Shown here one piece after another: positions 34,440 through 45,200 of a DNA stretch of 64,000 nucleotides. This DNA is from Mytilus galloprovincialis (lineage: Eukaryota > Mollusca > Bivalvia > Mytilida > Mytilidae), in assembly GCF_965363235.1 (NCBI RefSeq), contig NC_134844.1, forward strand, positions 75,509,497 to 75,573,496, written 5' to 3'. The notes beneath the pieces were generated by a model, which was given only the letters and a program-made list of their open reading frames with translations, was not told the DNA's origin and did no database searches. Within the stretch, counting starts at the first letter, position 1; each line of letters begins with the position of its first letter. Position numbers and translations under genes: made by a program.

Positions 34440-34915
34440 GTTTTGTTTATTGTAAAAGGCAATATGGTGTTCTATAGTTGTTTTAATCCTTAGACGTTGG
34501 TCTCTTTTGAATAAAGGTCTCTTTGGAAATCATTCTGTCTCTTTATTATATCGTGAGTTCTCTCAGCGTAAGGGTACATAGAAGGTGAACTCAGTCCAAC
34601 AAATCTGAAAAATATTATTAGAAACAACCGAGATAAAATGTCTACCGACTGTTATATCAGGGACTAGATACAAACATTTCCATAGTAATATGGCGTTGTT
34701 AATCATGCATCCTTCATCTTATCTTTACAGTCATCTGTAGTTACTGGCCCGAATTACTATTTTAACTTGCATCTATGATATAAGTGTTCGGAGAAAACAA
34801 CAACTTTAAACAGAAATATGTCAATTTGAAACAACATTGATTATATTAACACAGAAAAAATAATTAATAGTTTATGCAAAAAATTTATAGTTTTAAGGTG
34901 GAAAATGAAATAATA
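34440..34915 (+). repeat. Repeat family R7, copy 2
   Basis: Colinear with 19830-20300, including CAACCGAGATAAAATGTC, CCGACTGTTATATCAGGGAC, TTTCCATAGTAATATGGCG and AAGTGTTCGGAGAAAAC. Confidence 0.6.
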
Positions 34916-35254
34916 TTTAAACATTATGCATAAACAGCATTCCTGACTGCTTGATGGACCAGCAATAGGTTGTAATTTATGATGAATTGGTCGGTCCGAC
35001 ATCACTGCTCGAACAGGATTCTTAACTGGTGGACCTTAAATCCTATGGCAGCTAGCCAGATTCCGGGCGATTTACCGTTTTTTACTTTTATATTTATTTT
35101 TTCAGCTCTCTTGCATTGGAGGTTTCCTTTTTTTCTTTTTTGCGGGAAGAATAGAACATATAAAATTACCTAGACAAATAGAAAAGCGAAAATGACAGAA
35201 ATTTCAGTAAAATCTGTATCTGATGAAATTATGAAATAGAGAATCATGCTAAAT

Positions 35255-35760
35255 TCCGAGTGGTTAAAAAGGATATTAACAACGGAAATGACGGGAAAAA
35301 TACATGGTCAACTTTGAAAAAGGGGGGGGGGAGATTTCACAAGAAAATACGTGAACTTCAGTTAAAGTTTTTCAAGAAACAGTATCCTTAGTTCCTTTTA
35401 CAAAAAAGGTTCTTGGCTAATGGCATAAAAATGCAGTTCATTGCCTACAAATTATAATATCAAACTTAAGTCACATTTGACATGTTTGATGATTTAGAAA
35501 ACAGGATTGAAATATCTGCATCCAGATAAATATTCTACTACATGTTCATTCAGGCTCTTTTTTGTTTTGTAGATTTGTCTCTTCTAGTGAAGATTAGTGA
35601 AGAAAATACGGTTTCGAGATCCCCAGCCAGATTCAGTTCCTATCATTCCTTGTGATGGAATTCCTTTTGTAGTAGTAGGAAAGAAGCTGTTAGAATGTCA
35701 CCAGGGCATTGACAGGGATGGTCACCTAAAAAAAAAGCGCAAGATTAATAAGATATATGT
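35255..35760 (+). pseudogene. Decayed frame, tentatively vertnin-like
   Basis: Two separate frames. About 35263-35388 reads RVVKKDINNGNDGKNTWSTL and then a helix ending FFKKQYP before a stop. 35602-35760 reads RFRDPQPDSVPIIPCDGIPF, VVVGKKLLECHQGIDRD and a Lys-rich end. The order W-S-T-L ... K-Y-P ... C-D-G-x-P-F ... L-E-C-x-x-G-x-D-R reminds me of invertebrate vertnin-like proteins, which are multi-copy in molluscs. A G10 run near 35324 and several stops lie between the pieces. Family name is from memory only. Confidence 0.28.
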
Positions 35761-36021
35761 AAACAGATCGTTAGTACCCATTTTTGGAGAGTACATGTAA
35801 CTAATTAAAGTCCTCACTCAAGTTGAATCACATCATCCTATATTTTATACATGAACAGATGAATAGCTGATTTATATAAGACAAGGACTTGATCTAAATA
35901 AGGTTAGAGTTGATTGACTACTATTTTTAGCCATATAACGATTGTTATTTTATGATTAATTAACAATATTCCATATTTCGAAACAGACAATACTACGAGT
36001 GGCCATTTATGAATCGTCTAT

Positions 36022-37377
36022 GGGCGTTTTTCAATAAAAACGTATTTTCTTGTCCTAGCCACTTTAAAAAAAATGTGTTTGATCTTTGCAAGTAATTTTT
36101 TGTGCAGTCAGTACATTGAATTAGATTTAACATTTTTAAGCAAAGAAACAGTTTATTTTTTAGAGGGATTGATAAGATATTGACTCCTGAATGGTCCAAA
36201 ACAACCAAAATGGCATGTCCCTAGACCGCCTGTTCAACATTCATACTCTAAAATATCGTAAAAACTTGAAGAAATTAATGTTTTTTTTACTTTACATAAG
36301 TTCTTTAATAATTCAAAAGTATGTTCAGAGCCAACATATTCTAATAAACAGCTTTCAATATAGGTTTTTTTAATTTCAGAAGGTGTGTCCCTCACAAATT
36401 GTCCACTACGAAACGAAGTCATTAAAATTTGCCAATAAACAGTTTTATAAAATCAATGTAATTTTTGTTTGCAAGAGATATAAACATTAGGGTCTTACAA
36501 AAGAAGTGATGCTTTTATAACTGCAATTAAATTGTTGGTAAGAAAAATTGAGCACATCAAATGGACCAGAGTGATACCGTATTTTTGATAATGTCCCCTA
36601 CGAAACGGGTCAAATCTCCTTCAGTATCTGGTTTTAAAATTATGAAAAAAATATCAGTGTACAGCTTGATAAATGCTTTGATGAATACGATCAGTCTTGT
36701 TACTATTGCAATATAGGGATTGTGGGGAAAAAATAAAGCATGCGAATACGTCCCTTACGAAACGGTCCCCTACGAAACAAGTATGGGAGAAAAACGTTTC
36801 GTAGTGGACACTACCACTACCATGGAGTCTTTTTTTAATCTTTTTTCAATTATATTCGTGCAAAACAAATAACAAGGGTTAGTTTCATGTAACTTTTATT
36901 ATGTTTTTATTAACATATAATAGGGTTGATGTTAACTACGAAACTTTTTGTCCACTACGAAACGGTTTTGTCCACTACGAAACGCATCAAAATGTCCACT
37001 ACGTAACATGAGTTGAACCTTCATATGTGAAGTACTGTCTAATCTTTATCGATAAAAATGATTTTCTAATTCAGAAAAAAAATGATATTTTTCTAGTATT
37101 TAAAGTAAACAAACTGGAATGTCTATAGGAAACATTTAAAATTGCAAAAAATATGTGTGTTTAGAAGAAGTTTCGTAGGGGACAAAAGTCCCCTACGAAA
37201 CAGTACACAAATTATGAAAATAATATCATTTTAAAGAATATTTAAGATTGCACTTTTTTTTTTTACAAACAGGTCTATTATAGAGGTATTCAAAATAACT
37301 CTTGAAATTAAATTTTAGACAAGTTGATTTTCCATTTTTTTTAGGTCTGAAATTTACGCTTTTATTGAAAAACGCCC
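36022..37377. mobile_element. 1.36-kb TIR element carrying eleven GTCCMCTACGAAAC motifs
   Basis: Ends GGGCGTTTTTCAATAAAAAC and GCTTTTATTGAAAAACGCCC are inverted repeats, and CTAT is duplicated at 36018-36021 and 37378-37381. Inside, the motif GTCCACTACGAAACG or a close variant occurs forward at 36401, 36593, 36750, 36765, 36931, 36950, 36970, 36994 and 37188, and inverted at 36795-36809 and 37170-37183. There is no transposase frame; minus-strand frames of 62-76 codons near the ends are unrecognised. The superfamily is not assigned. Confidence 0.7.
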
Positions 37378-37509
37378 CTATAAGCTTTTTATTAACAATA
37401 TTAAATGTATTAATGATACTTGGTAAAAAATCACACATTAATTTCATCTTTTTCAATACTTAAAATTGGGAATGGAAATGGGGAATGTGTCAAAGAGACA
37501 ACAACCTGA

Positions 37510-39010
37510 TGCATGTATACATAACTGACGCCCATGGTGGTTTTCGTAAGGGTTATTCTGTCCAAGATAGTATGTTTATCATGCATGATTTAATCTCACT
37601 ATACTTGAGTTCGGGAAAGAAATTATTTTGCGCTTTTGTAGATTTTAGAAAAGCGTTTGACACAGTGTGGAGGATGGGACTATGGCAAAAAATATTAAAA
37701 TATAACATTGGTGGGAAAATGTTTAAAGTTATATTGAGCATGTATACAGATATTAAGTCTTGTGTTAAAAATGGAGAACTATAAACAGATTTTTTTCCGT
37801 GTGAGGTAGGTGTAAGACAGGGAGAAAAAATGTCCCCTTTTCTCTTTGCCTTATACCTTAATGACTTGGGCCTTATACCTTAATGACTTGGAGGAATATC
37901 TGGATGAAAACGCTGTGGATGGTCTAAAATTTATGAAAGGAAAATTTACTGAGAATCTTGATTTGTATATCAAGTTATTTATTCTTCTGTACGCCGATGA
38001 CACAATTATTTTTGCGGAGTCGGCAGAAGGGTTACAAAAGGCTCTGGATGTTTTTGAGCAATACTGTTTTGAGTGGAAACTCACTGTTAATGTTACAAAA
38101 ACAAAGATTGTAATTTTTTCAAAGAGAAAGTTTAATAAGAATATTACTTTGGAACTATGAAATGAAACTATTGAAATTAAAGATTCATATTCATATGTTT
38201 ATCTTGGTCTGCTGTTTAATTACAACGGAAAAAAATTGGTAGACCAAGCTCAAAAAGCAATTTACAAAAAGATACAAAATATCTCACTCCCAATTAATCT
38301 ACAGCTAAAATTATTTGATGCATTGGTGGTTCCTATTTTGACCTATCCCTCGGAAATATGGGGGTTTGAAAAAAAAAATAATACTGAAAAGTTACATCTA
38401 CAGTTTTGTAATCGCAGTTTGGTTGTGCGATTATCTACGCCAAATTTTATGGTGTATGGGGAACTTGGAAGATTTCCACTTGAACTGCAGATCAAGTTAA
38501 AAATGGTATGTTTTTGGCACAAGCTAGCAACAAATGATAAAAAAAAACTATCGGGTTAACTTTATAAGTTACTTTGGTACATGCATGAGCATGAAGGTTA
38601 TAATTTTAAGTGGTTTAACTATGTAAAATCTGTGTTTAATGACTGGCTTTTGTGAACTATATAATTTTCCGGAGCAAGTTAAAATTAATGTAAGCCTGCG
38701 TCTCCAGGACCAGTTTATTCAAAAATGATTCTCAGATATAAACAACTCATCAAGGGGGGGGGGGGGGGGGATTTTATCTACACTTTAAAGAAGAGTTTTG
38801 CTTAGAACCATATCTGTTAAAATTAAGGCGTGGTCATAGAGTAGACATATGTAAATTAAGGGTATGTAATACAATGTACAAAGTTTCCCATCGAAACAGG
38901 AAGATGGAGAAATGTACCACGCAATGAGAGAATGTGTCCTCTTTGTAAAACTGGTCTTGGGGATGTAACTACTATATATGTAAATGTACCAATTGTGAAG
39001 TTAAGGATTT
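37510..39010 (+). pseudogene. Decayed LINE (non-LTR) reverse transcriptase, 5'-truncated
   Basis: RT motifs in order: GGFRKGYSVQDSMF, FVDFRKAFDTVWR (motif A), a stop, VGVRQGEKMSPFLFALYLND (motif B), LLYADDTIIFAES (motif C with the catalytic YADD), VNVTKTKIVIFSK, YLGLLFNYNG, then a thumb region and a C-terminal zinc-knuckle-like RMCPLCKTGLGD near 38930. The endonuclease domain is absent. Damage: in-frame stops at about 37782 and 38158, a 22-bp tandem duplication at 37848-37891, and a G17 run at 38754-38770. An R6 end (37466-37508, minus) lies against its 5' side. Confidence 0.85.
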
Positions 39011-39944
39011 AAGGGGGAAGTTCATACCTCCATATTATTTAAAATAGCCAAATGAAAAAAAAAGTACTTGGCATGCTTAAATACAGTAATAGTAATGTGC
39101 TGCCAACCAAGAAGAAAAATTGTCCAGCAAAACTAGGAACTAGACATGTTATAAAGTTTCCAGATTTCAAGGTTTACTCATGAAATACATAATAAGTTTC
39201 AGCTAGTTTACTTTTGCAGAATAATTGAGTTTTTGTTACATTTGAATATTATTTCGTTAATTTAATTATTTATAATGTATACGGGGTCTATATATTTTAT
39301 ATGTATGTTACAGTGAATAGGTGAAATTAGGAATTACATGTAATCACTAAAATGTAAGGATTACATGTAATTCCTGATGCACTTAGTAAATACAAGTAAT
39401 TCCTGAAACTGCCCAGTTATTACATGTACCAGTAATTACTAATTTTAAAACGAATTTTTACAACTATTTACTAACCTTGCCAACGGCATTTATTCTTCTA
39501 TTCTTGTAATACTTTTAGCAAATAATGCTTATCAGCACATTATTATGTGATTTAAGGATATCAGTTTAAAAAAAAAAACACACAAACATAATGTACCCTT
39601 GCTAAATATATTACTATATTTGAAAAAGAAAAATTAGATTTTTTTGGAAATGTTTAATTTTTGTGATACGTTATTTAACATATGCTGAACATTGGCTATG
39701 CAAAGATCTTTTTTAAAAACATATCTTAAACTGTGTCAATTAACTGAATTCCATCGAAGCAATCTTTAGTTGTTTAGCTAGCAAATTTTATTTTAAAACG
39801 CACAAACTAAAACGAACGATGATAAATCTCAAAACAAAAAGGAGAATAACTTAAAAATTGCCAGAATCTGTTTAGGGATCGCAACTATCTAAGAAGTAAC
39901 CTATACTTATATCCTAAAATATCTGCAATTGGTTAAAACATTGT

Positions 39945-40210
39945 GAACCAATACTCCGTGTTGAAGGTCGTACTTTGACCTTTAATGGCATGGGCGGATC
40001 CAGCATTTTAAAAAGGGGGTTCCACACCCCAGGACAAAGGGGGGAAGGATTCCAACTATAAATCCCCATTCAAATGCATTGATCGTCCAAAAAAGGGGGT
40101 TTCCAACCCCTGGAACCTTTCCCCTAGATCCGCCACTGAATGGGTAATTTTTACAAATTGTGACTTTGAGGGAGAGTTCTGTCATTGGCACTCATACCAC
40201 ATCTTCTTGT
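39945..40210 (-). repeat. R3 repeat split by a MITE
   Basis: GTGTTGAAGGTCGTACTTTG before, and CATTGGCACTCATACCACAT after, the element at 39989-40138 are the two parts of one R3 minus copy. Confidence 0.6.
39989..40138. mobile_element. 150-bp hAT-type MITE (CA-GGGCGGATC ends, 5-bp AATGG duplication)
   Basis: CATGGGCGGATCCAGCATTT at the left and CCTAGATCCGCCACTG at the right are inverted; AATGG is repeated at 39984-39988 and 40139-40143. GGGGGTT and CCCCT blocks inside are also palindromic. Confidence 0.7.
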
Positions 40211-40286
40211 ATCTATAAACACTATTGAATAAAAAAAACCCACCAATTATTTCAGTACATTATAACTTTCATGTAGTTTTTAGTCC

Positions 40287-40376
40287 CAGGCACTTGTCTC
40301 AGAAAAAAATTTCCTATACATACCTTAATATAACATTAAGGTATATAGGGAAAACAATTTCTGAGACAAGTGCCTG
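40287..40376. repeat. 90-bp near-perfect hairpin element
   Basis: CAGGCACTTGTCTCAGAAA pairs with TTTCTGAGACAAGTGCCTG, and the interior TACCTTAATATAACATTAAGGTA is also self-complementary, giving one long stem. Confidence 0.7.
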
Positions 40377-40439
40377 TGTTTTTATTAGTGTTATTTTGTT
40401 TGAGAGATGTTACTTCTTTTGGCAGTTTCAGTTTGGAGC

Positions 40440-40740
40440 CTATTTTAAAAGTAATCAAAAGAATAAAAATACCGAACTTAATGGATATTTAGTGTCGTAA
40501 AGGCCTCTAACTTTTACTGTCAACTGGTAAATTCAAAAGCTGAAACACATCAAATGAATAGAAAACAAACAGTAATATTCCTGACTTGGGACATGTAATA
40601 AATTTCCCTGTGTAGACAATGGTGGCGTTTATAATTCCTAGGTAGTAGGTGCTACAAATAGCGCAGGATCTGCTAACCCACCAGCAGCACCTAGGGTAAA
40701 CCACATACTGCTGTGTGGTTCATTTTCATAAGTCTTTAGT
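40440..40740. repeat. R4 minus copy followed by a diverged Penelope-like tail piece
   Basis: AACACATCAAATGAATAG and ATTCCTGACTTGGGACATG are R4; GTGCTACAAATAGCGCAGGA and TCTGCTAACCCACC (about 40647-40690) match the Penelope-like tail GTGCCACATATGGAGCAGGA. Confidence 0.4.
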
Positions 40741-40904
40741 TATATGCATCTTTGATATTGATATTTTATAGCGTGTCTTTCTCTGTTGTGATTGTGTCGA
40801 ATAAAAATGAAAATGGAAATGTGAAATCTGACAAAGAGACAACAGCCCTACCAAAGAGTAAAAAACAGGTGCTGGTTACTAATGGGTCGGCGTTTTTATA
40901 CAAG

Positions 40905-41032
40905 TAAGTTTTACAGAATTCGAGAACAATGATATCATCGGCATACATGAATAAAGACAATTCCTGTAATGCAAAGGGAGATTTACCATTGCTTAAAAAT
41001 TCCATTTTAAAATCATTCACATACATGTACAA
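40905..41032 (-). pseudogene. LINE reverse-transcriptase fragment (YADD box)
   Basis: The minus strand reads MYVNDFKMEFLSNGKSPFAL, QELSLFMYADDIIVLE, i.e. RT motifs B-C around the catalytic YADD. Truncated on both sides; an R6 end (40800-40860) follows. Confidence 0.65.
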
Positions 41033-41369
41033 TGAAAATCCTATTTTGTATTTTGTCTTTCTTTAAGAAATATTGAAGTGATCAAGAATTCCTAATGAAG
41101 TTAATCCAGAAAAGCGCTTCGGACGTTTGAAATTTATAAAGTGAAAAAAAATATAAGGGTTCTTGAATTATGTCAAAAATATTAAAACAAAAATATCAAG
41201 TTAGTAAATAGCTGTAAAAATGACAAGAAAAATCAGTGATTACCTGTAATCAATGAACCAATCAGTAAATACATGTAATTACTAAATTGACTAGTAATTA
41301 CAGGTATTTACTGAATTGTTTAGTAATTACATGTAATTCCTAATTTCATCTATTTACTGTAACATATAC

Positions 41370-42155
41370 AAGACATACAACTAGATATCAAAGTTATTCA
41401 ATTAATAAATTTGAATAGTGAATTGTGCAAAAAATCACAGTTCACTATAAATGAATTTTGAATACTGAAAAGTGAAAAGTGAATAGTGAACGTACTTCAG
41501 CCCGGTATAAAACAATAGTTCTCAAAATACAAAAGAATAGCAACAAAACAAATCGATATTGTAACTTAATAACTAGAACGTTGAGACTTTTTTTTTAAAT
41601 ATGTTATGTAAAGATATACTGATATATGCTACTTTTTATTAAAAATGATTTTATTGGCAAACTAGGCGGTAGTATGGAAAGCGACATAACTCTTTGTCCT
41701 TATTCGATAGAACGCAAATACTAAGTTATTCCTTCCCCTGATCATGTTATATGATTTCACAAGGCTCTTCAGTTGCAGTTAAAAGTGGCAGGAACCTTTT
41801 GGAACTAAAAATTATATTACATTCTGTGTAATTTGTAAAAGTACGATTATACTGAGAAGGAAAAGAATTATATTCTATAGATAATTAAGTAACTTTAATA
41901 TGTTATTTGACATTGTAATATATATGTCCGTAATTTGTATCTACCTGCTTGAGATTTCCAGAGTTTAACATGTTAAAAGAACATTGTAGTCTAGTTAATT
42001 GAAAGATTTCTCTTGTATGACTTTTCACGGAACGTTTACAAAATAAGTACAAGAAAAAGTTTCCAGAGAATGTTGTATTAGATCCAGTGAGTGATTTTGG
42101 GTCACCTGAAGCGCCAGAATATAAATTATAGTTTAATTGGAGAGACTTTATAATT
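41370..42155. other. AT-rich spacer without recognised features
   Basis: Nothing recognisable apart from GTGAATAGTGAA-like words near 41400-41490. Confidence 0.3.
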
Positions 42156-42160
42156 TTACG

Positions 42161-44088
42161 ATGAAAATTGTCGTAGTTGGTAGTTCACACGTTCGAAGAT
42201 TGGGAACGTTTATTTATAATTGACATGCATTACATGATTTTAACTTGGTCAACTGTGAGGTACAAAATGTAAAATGTTTTGGGATCGGAGGCGGAAAAGT
42301 TTCAAATTCAGATCATGTGCAAACTATTTTATTTTTCATAGAGAAAAATCGTCCCGCATATTGTAATTGTTCACATTTGTGTTAACGATTTTGATATTTT
42401 AGGAGCCTCTGAAGATACGACAGAGGAATTAGGGTTACGGCTGATTTTATTATCCCAAAAAATTGACAACCCGATTTGAAATTAAGTCAGTAACAATATG
42501 CCAACTTCTACCATGAGAATCGACACGAGTCATTGCATCAAATGTGTATAATGATTTAGTAATTAAGACTAACAGATTTTTGAAATCACAATTTAAGAAC
42601 CAACCACATTGCCGTTACTGGAAAATAACAGGGGTGAAAAATTCGGATCGCAATAACTATGTTGATGGTGTTCACTTCAACTATGATGTTGGCATGCCAA
42701 AATATTTTCTAAATATCAGTGGCGTAGCTAGGCTATTTTTAAGTGTACGCCCCAACCTCGGCTAGGGGTTTGGGAGCCCCAATCGGACCCGGGTTATAGC
42801 ATCTTCTAGCAGTGGGTTCGAGGGGGAGGTGTCATTAAACACTAATCAATAGTAAGTTGAACATACCTTATAGATTATTATTTTTTTTATCTTTTATGTT
42901 TAATGTATGCATTGTGTTAATTTGAAAACTTATGGTCAATGGTGTTAGAAAAAATATCCAAACCAGTTACTTTAAAATACGTTTAAAAGGAACCGTGGGG
43001 TAATATATAGCAATTACTCGACTAAAACCCCTTTTTGTGCAAAAGTTGTTTATGGATATGAATTGATTAATTTGCATAGATGTTTAGGTGCATTATGAAA
43101 ATTCGTAAAGGGTTCCATGGAACCGTGGTTCTCGCTAGATTACTGCTTCGCTCGAAAATGGATTCTTTTTATCAGTCCATTACAGGATTTCAAATAATCA
43201 AACATTTTCTTTAGATTTTGTTTTTCTTCATCTGGAATATTAACTTTTACGCAAGTCTCATGACAATATCTGAAGGTTTTTACAATTATCATGTAAAAAC
43301 ATAATAATCATAGAGCGTCTGTTAACTGCTAAAGATAAGTCCGTATGTCATTTGAAAAATGAAAAAACTATATTTTCTAAATTTTACTTTAGACATGAAT
43401 CACAAAAAAGCTTCTGCCAAAGTTTCATAAAATTCGATGGAGGGTTGACAAAGTAATTAAAGTGTAACAAACTTCAACCACAGACTGTATATACATGTAC
43501 TTGTTATAAACTGCAAACAGAAATTCCTATTTGCAGTAAAATACGGGGAAATTAAAAATGTAAATTCATCATAATGGTCTGGATACTCTTTTGAGAATAA
43601 CAAGCTTCTGTCCAACTTTCGTAAAATTTCATGAAGGTTTGACAAAATAATTGATATTAGAAAAATCTTTTACTACATATTTAACCTAAATGTTGACGCC
43701 TCGGATGAAATCTAGCTTTTTCTTGTCTTTTTCGTGTCTTAAATGTAGGCTCGGCTAAAATTCAAAGCACATATCGAATCTCAGCTGAAAAGAAAAGTAA
43801 AAGGAAATTCCAGCAGATTCAGACTTCGACTGACAAAAAATGAACGAATATATAATACGGTACAATTTGATCGAAAGCTTTTTTTCATTTTTTTCTGGAA
43901 ATACATGCTTTTGAAGAAAGATTAAAAAGACTGATCATGCTGATCATGATGTGCTTTAAACCAGATGTTTTTTTATTGAGATTAAAATATTTTTTTTACC
44001 AAAATTTAGGTGTACGCCCGGGCGTTTTGACGTAAACGTAGCTACGCGCCTGAATATAAGAGGGTCAATTATTCAAGCTATGGAATAG
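42161..44088 (+). pseudogene. Broken SGNH-hydrolase frame of a DIRS-type retroelement, split by a transposon
   Basis: ATG at 42161 opens MKIVVVGSSHVRRLG, the block-I GDSL/SGNH region, with a stop after about 17 residues. A frame change near 42350 gives IVIVHICVNDFDILG (block III, V-N-D) and the last part has NYVDGVHFNYDVGMPKYF, where D-G-V-H is the block-V Asp-x-x-His. A 1336-bp element interrupts at 42717; deleting it with one copy of its AATAT duplication lets the frame continue IRGSIIQAME to TAG at 44086. SGNH frames of this kind accompany tyrosine-recombinase retroelements in invertebrates. At least one further stop (TGA near 42514) confirms it is dead. Confidence 0.6.
42717..44052. mobile_element. 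1336-bp TIR element (CAGTGGCGTAGCTA ends, AATAT duplication)
   Basis: CAGTGGCGTAGCTAGG at the left and CTACGCGCCTG at the right, with TGTACGCCC blocks inside both ends, and AATAT at 42712-42716 and 44053-44057. It resembles hAT-type elements with 5-bp duplications. It encodes no transposase I can recognise. It is younger than the SGNH frame it cuts. Confidence 0.7.
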
Positions 44089-44482
44089 AAGAAAGTTAGT
44101 CGCAGTTAAGTATTGGACAGGTTTTTTTCTTTCTTTATTTGTTAAAAGCTATTAAGTCCAAGTGAAATTGCCCATAAACATGCTTTTACAGAGCAATGCG
44201 AGTCATGATTGTTCAATTTTGCAAAACTGGGGGTAAAACTTTGGTATTATATGCCACAATAGTTTTATGTAACGATGGTATATTATTTCAGGATGGTTTA
44301 TATTAAAATCGAGGGTCTTTTAACCAAAGTGACATATCCCAACAGTTTTTATTATATTCCTTGGATACTTTCTCGTGTGTTTGTATCAATCGGGTCCACA
44401 CATAGGAGCAGAAGATGAATAAACAAACTCATAAACTATACTGCTTGTAATTGATAGTTACAACACACCTGCTTCATCCATC

Positions 44483-44690
44483 AATTTTAACGGTCATTCA
44501 GACAGTCTGCTAAGGTTCATAAAAAGAATTAAGAAAAAAACTTTTTAACAACCTTAACCCTGACAAATTAAAACACAACTGTATATTACATAAATTTTAA
44601 CGGTCATTCAGACAGCCTGCTAGGGTTCATGAAAACAACTAAGATACATTTATTTAGCAATCCTTATCATAGCAAATTAGGTGGGCAATT
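44483..44690 (+). repeat. 110-bp direct repeat, two copies
   Basis: AATTTTAACGGTCATTCAGA at 44483 recurs at 44593, each followed by CAG(T/C)CTGCTA(A/G)GGTTCAT. Confidence 0.7.
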
Positions 44691-44934
44691 CAATACTGGT
44701 AACAGAACTGCGAATATTCACAGAGCTTAGGTCTTCTTGAGTTTTATCATAATTGTAAAATTATACATATAGACTTTCAATACCAAGAATCACTGTAATT
44801 AGAATTCATATATTTATTAGTTAATAGTGCATATGACACATGCATGTAATATGATTGGTTTTTATTTTAATTGTTCTTAAATTTTGTACTTGGATACATT
44901 GTGTACTTTTAACATGTGTTATGGCACCTACAAG

Positions 44935-45200
44935 ATTTGATGAGGCTCCAGTACAAATAGTGCTTTGATGAGTCACTTAGATTAAAAGTTCACTTGGATA
45001 CATTTATTCATTTGAATCTTTCAGGCTCTAGTACAGATGGTGCTTTGATGAGCAGTGCCCATATGGCACTTGGATAGATTTGTTGTGTTTGAGTACTTAT
45101 TTTTGAGTGCATAGAGCATTTAGATGAATTTGTGACGCTCTAGTACAAATGGTGCTTTGATGAGCAATACTTAGGGTACGTATATCAATTCTGTTGTGCA
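44935..45200 (+). repeat. Three imperfect tandem units upstream of the DIRS gag
   Basis: GGCTCCAGTACAAATAGTGC (44944), GGCTCTAGTACAGATGGTGC (45024) and CGCTCTAGTACAAATGGTGC (45136), each followed by TTTGATGAG and, more loosely, a CACTTGGATA-type word. They lie in the 5' untranslated region of the retroelement. Confidence 0.6.

Larger units (their letters stand above)
39306..41364. mobile_element. 2.06-kb composite with about 170-bp terminal inverted repeats, TA-flanked
   Basis: TGTTACAGTGAATAGGTGAA at the left is mirrored by TTCATCTATTTACTGTAACA at the right. Similarity continues through GGAATTACATGTAAT words and TTTTACAACTATTTACTAAC versus GTTAGTAAATAGCTGTAAAA, so the arms span about 39306-39482 and 41195-41364. 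TA flanks both ends. Between the arms are an R3 copy with its own MITE, a hairpin, R4, a Penelope-like tail piece and a LINE fragment. No transposase is seen. Confidence 0.65.

Noticed and set aside
36000..37460. Three minus frames (62-76 codons) as a small host gene cluster or spliced transposase
   Set aside because: They lie at the ends of the TIR element, have no shared phase or splice sites I can join, and no recognisable domain.
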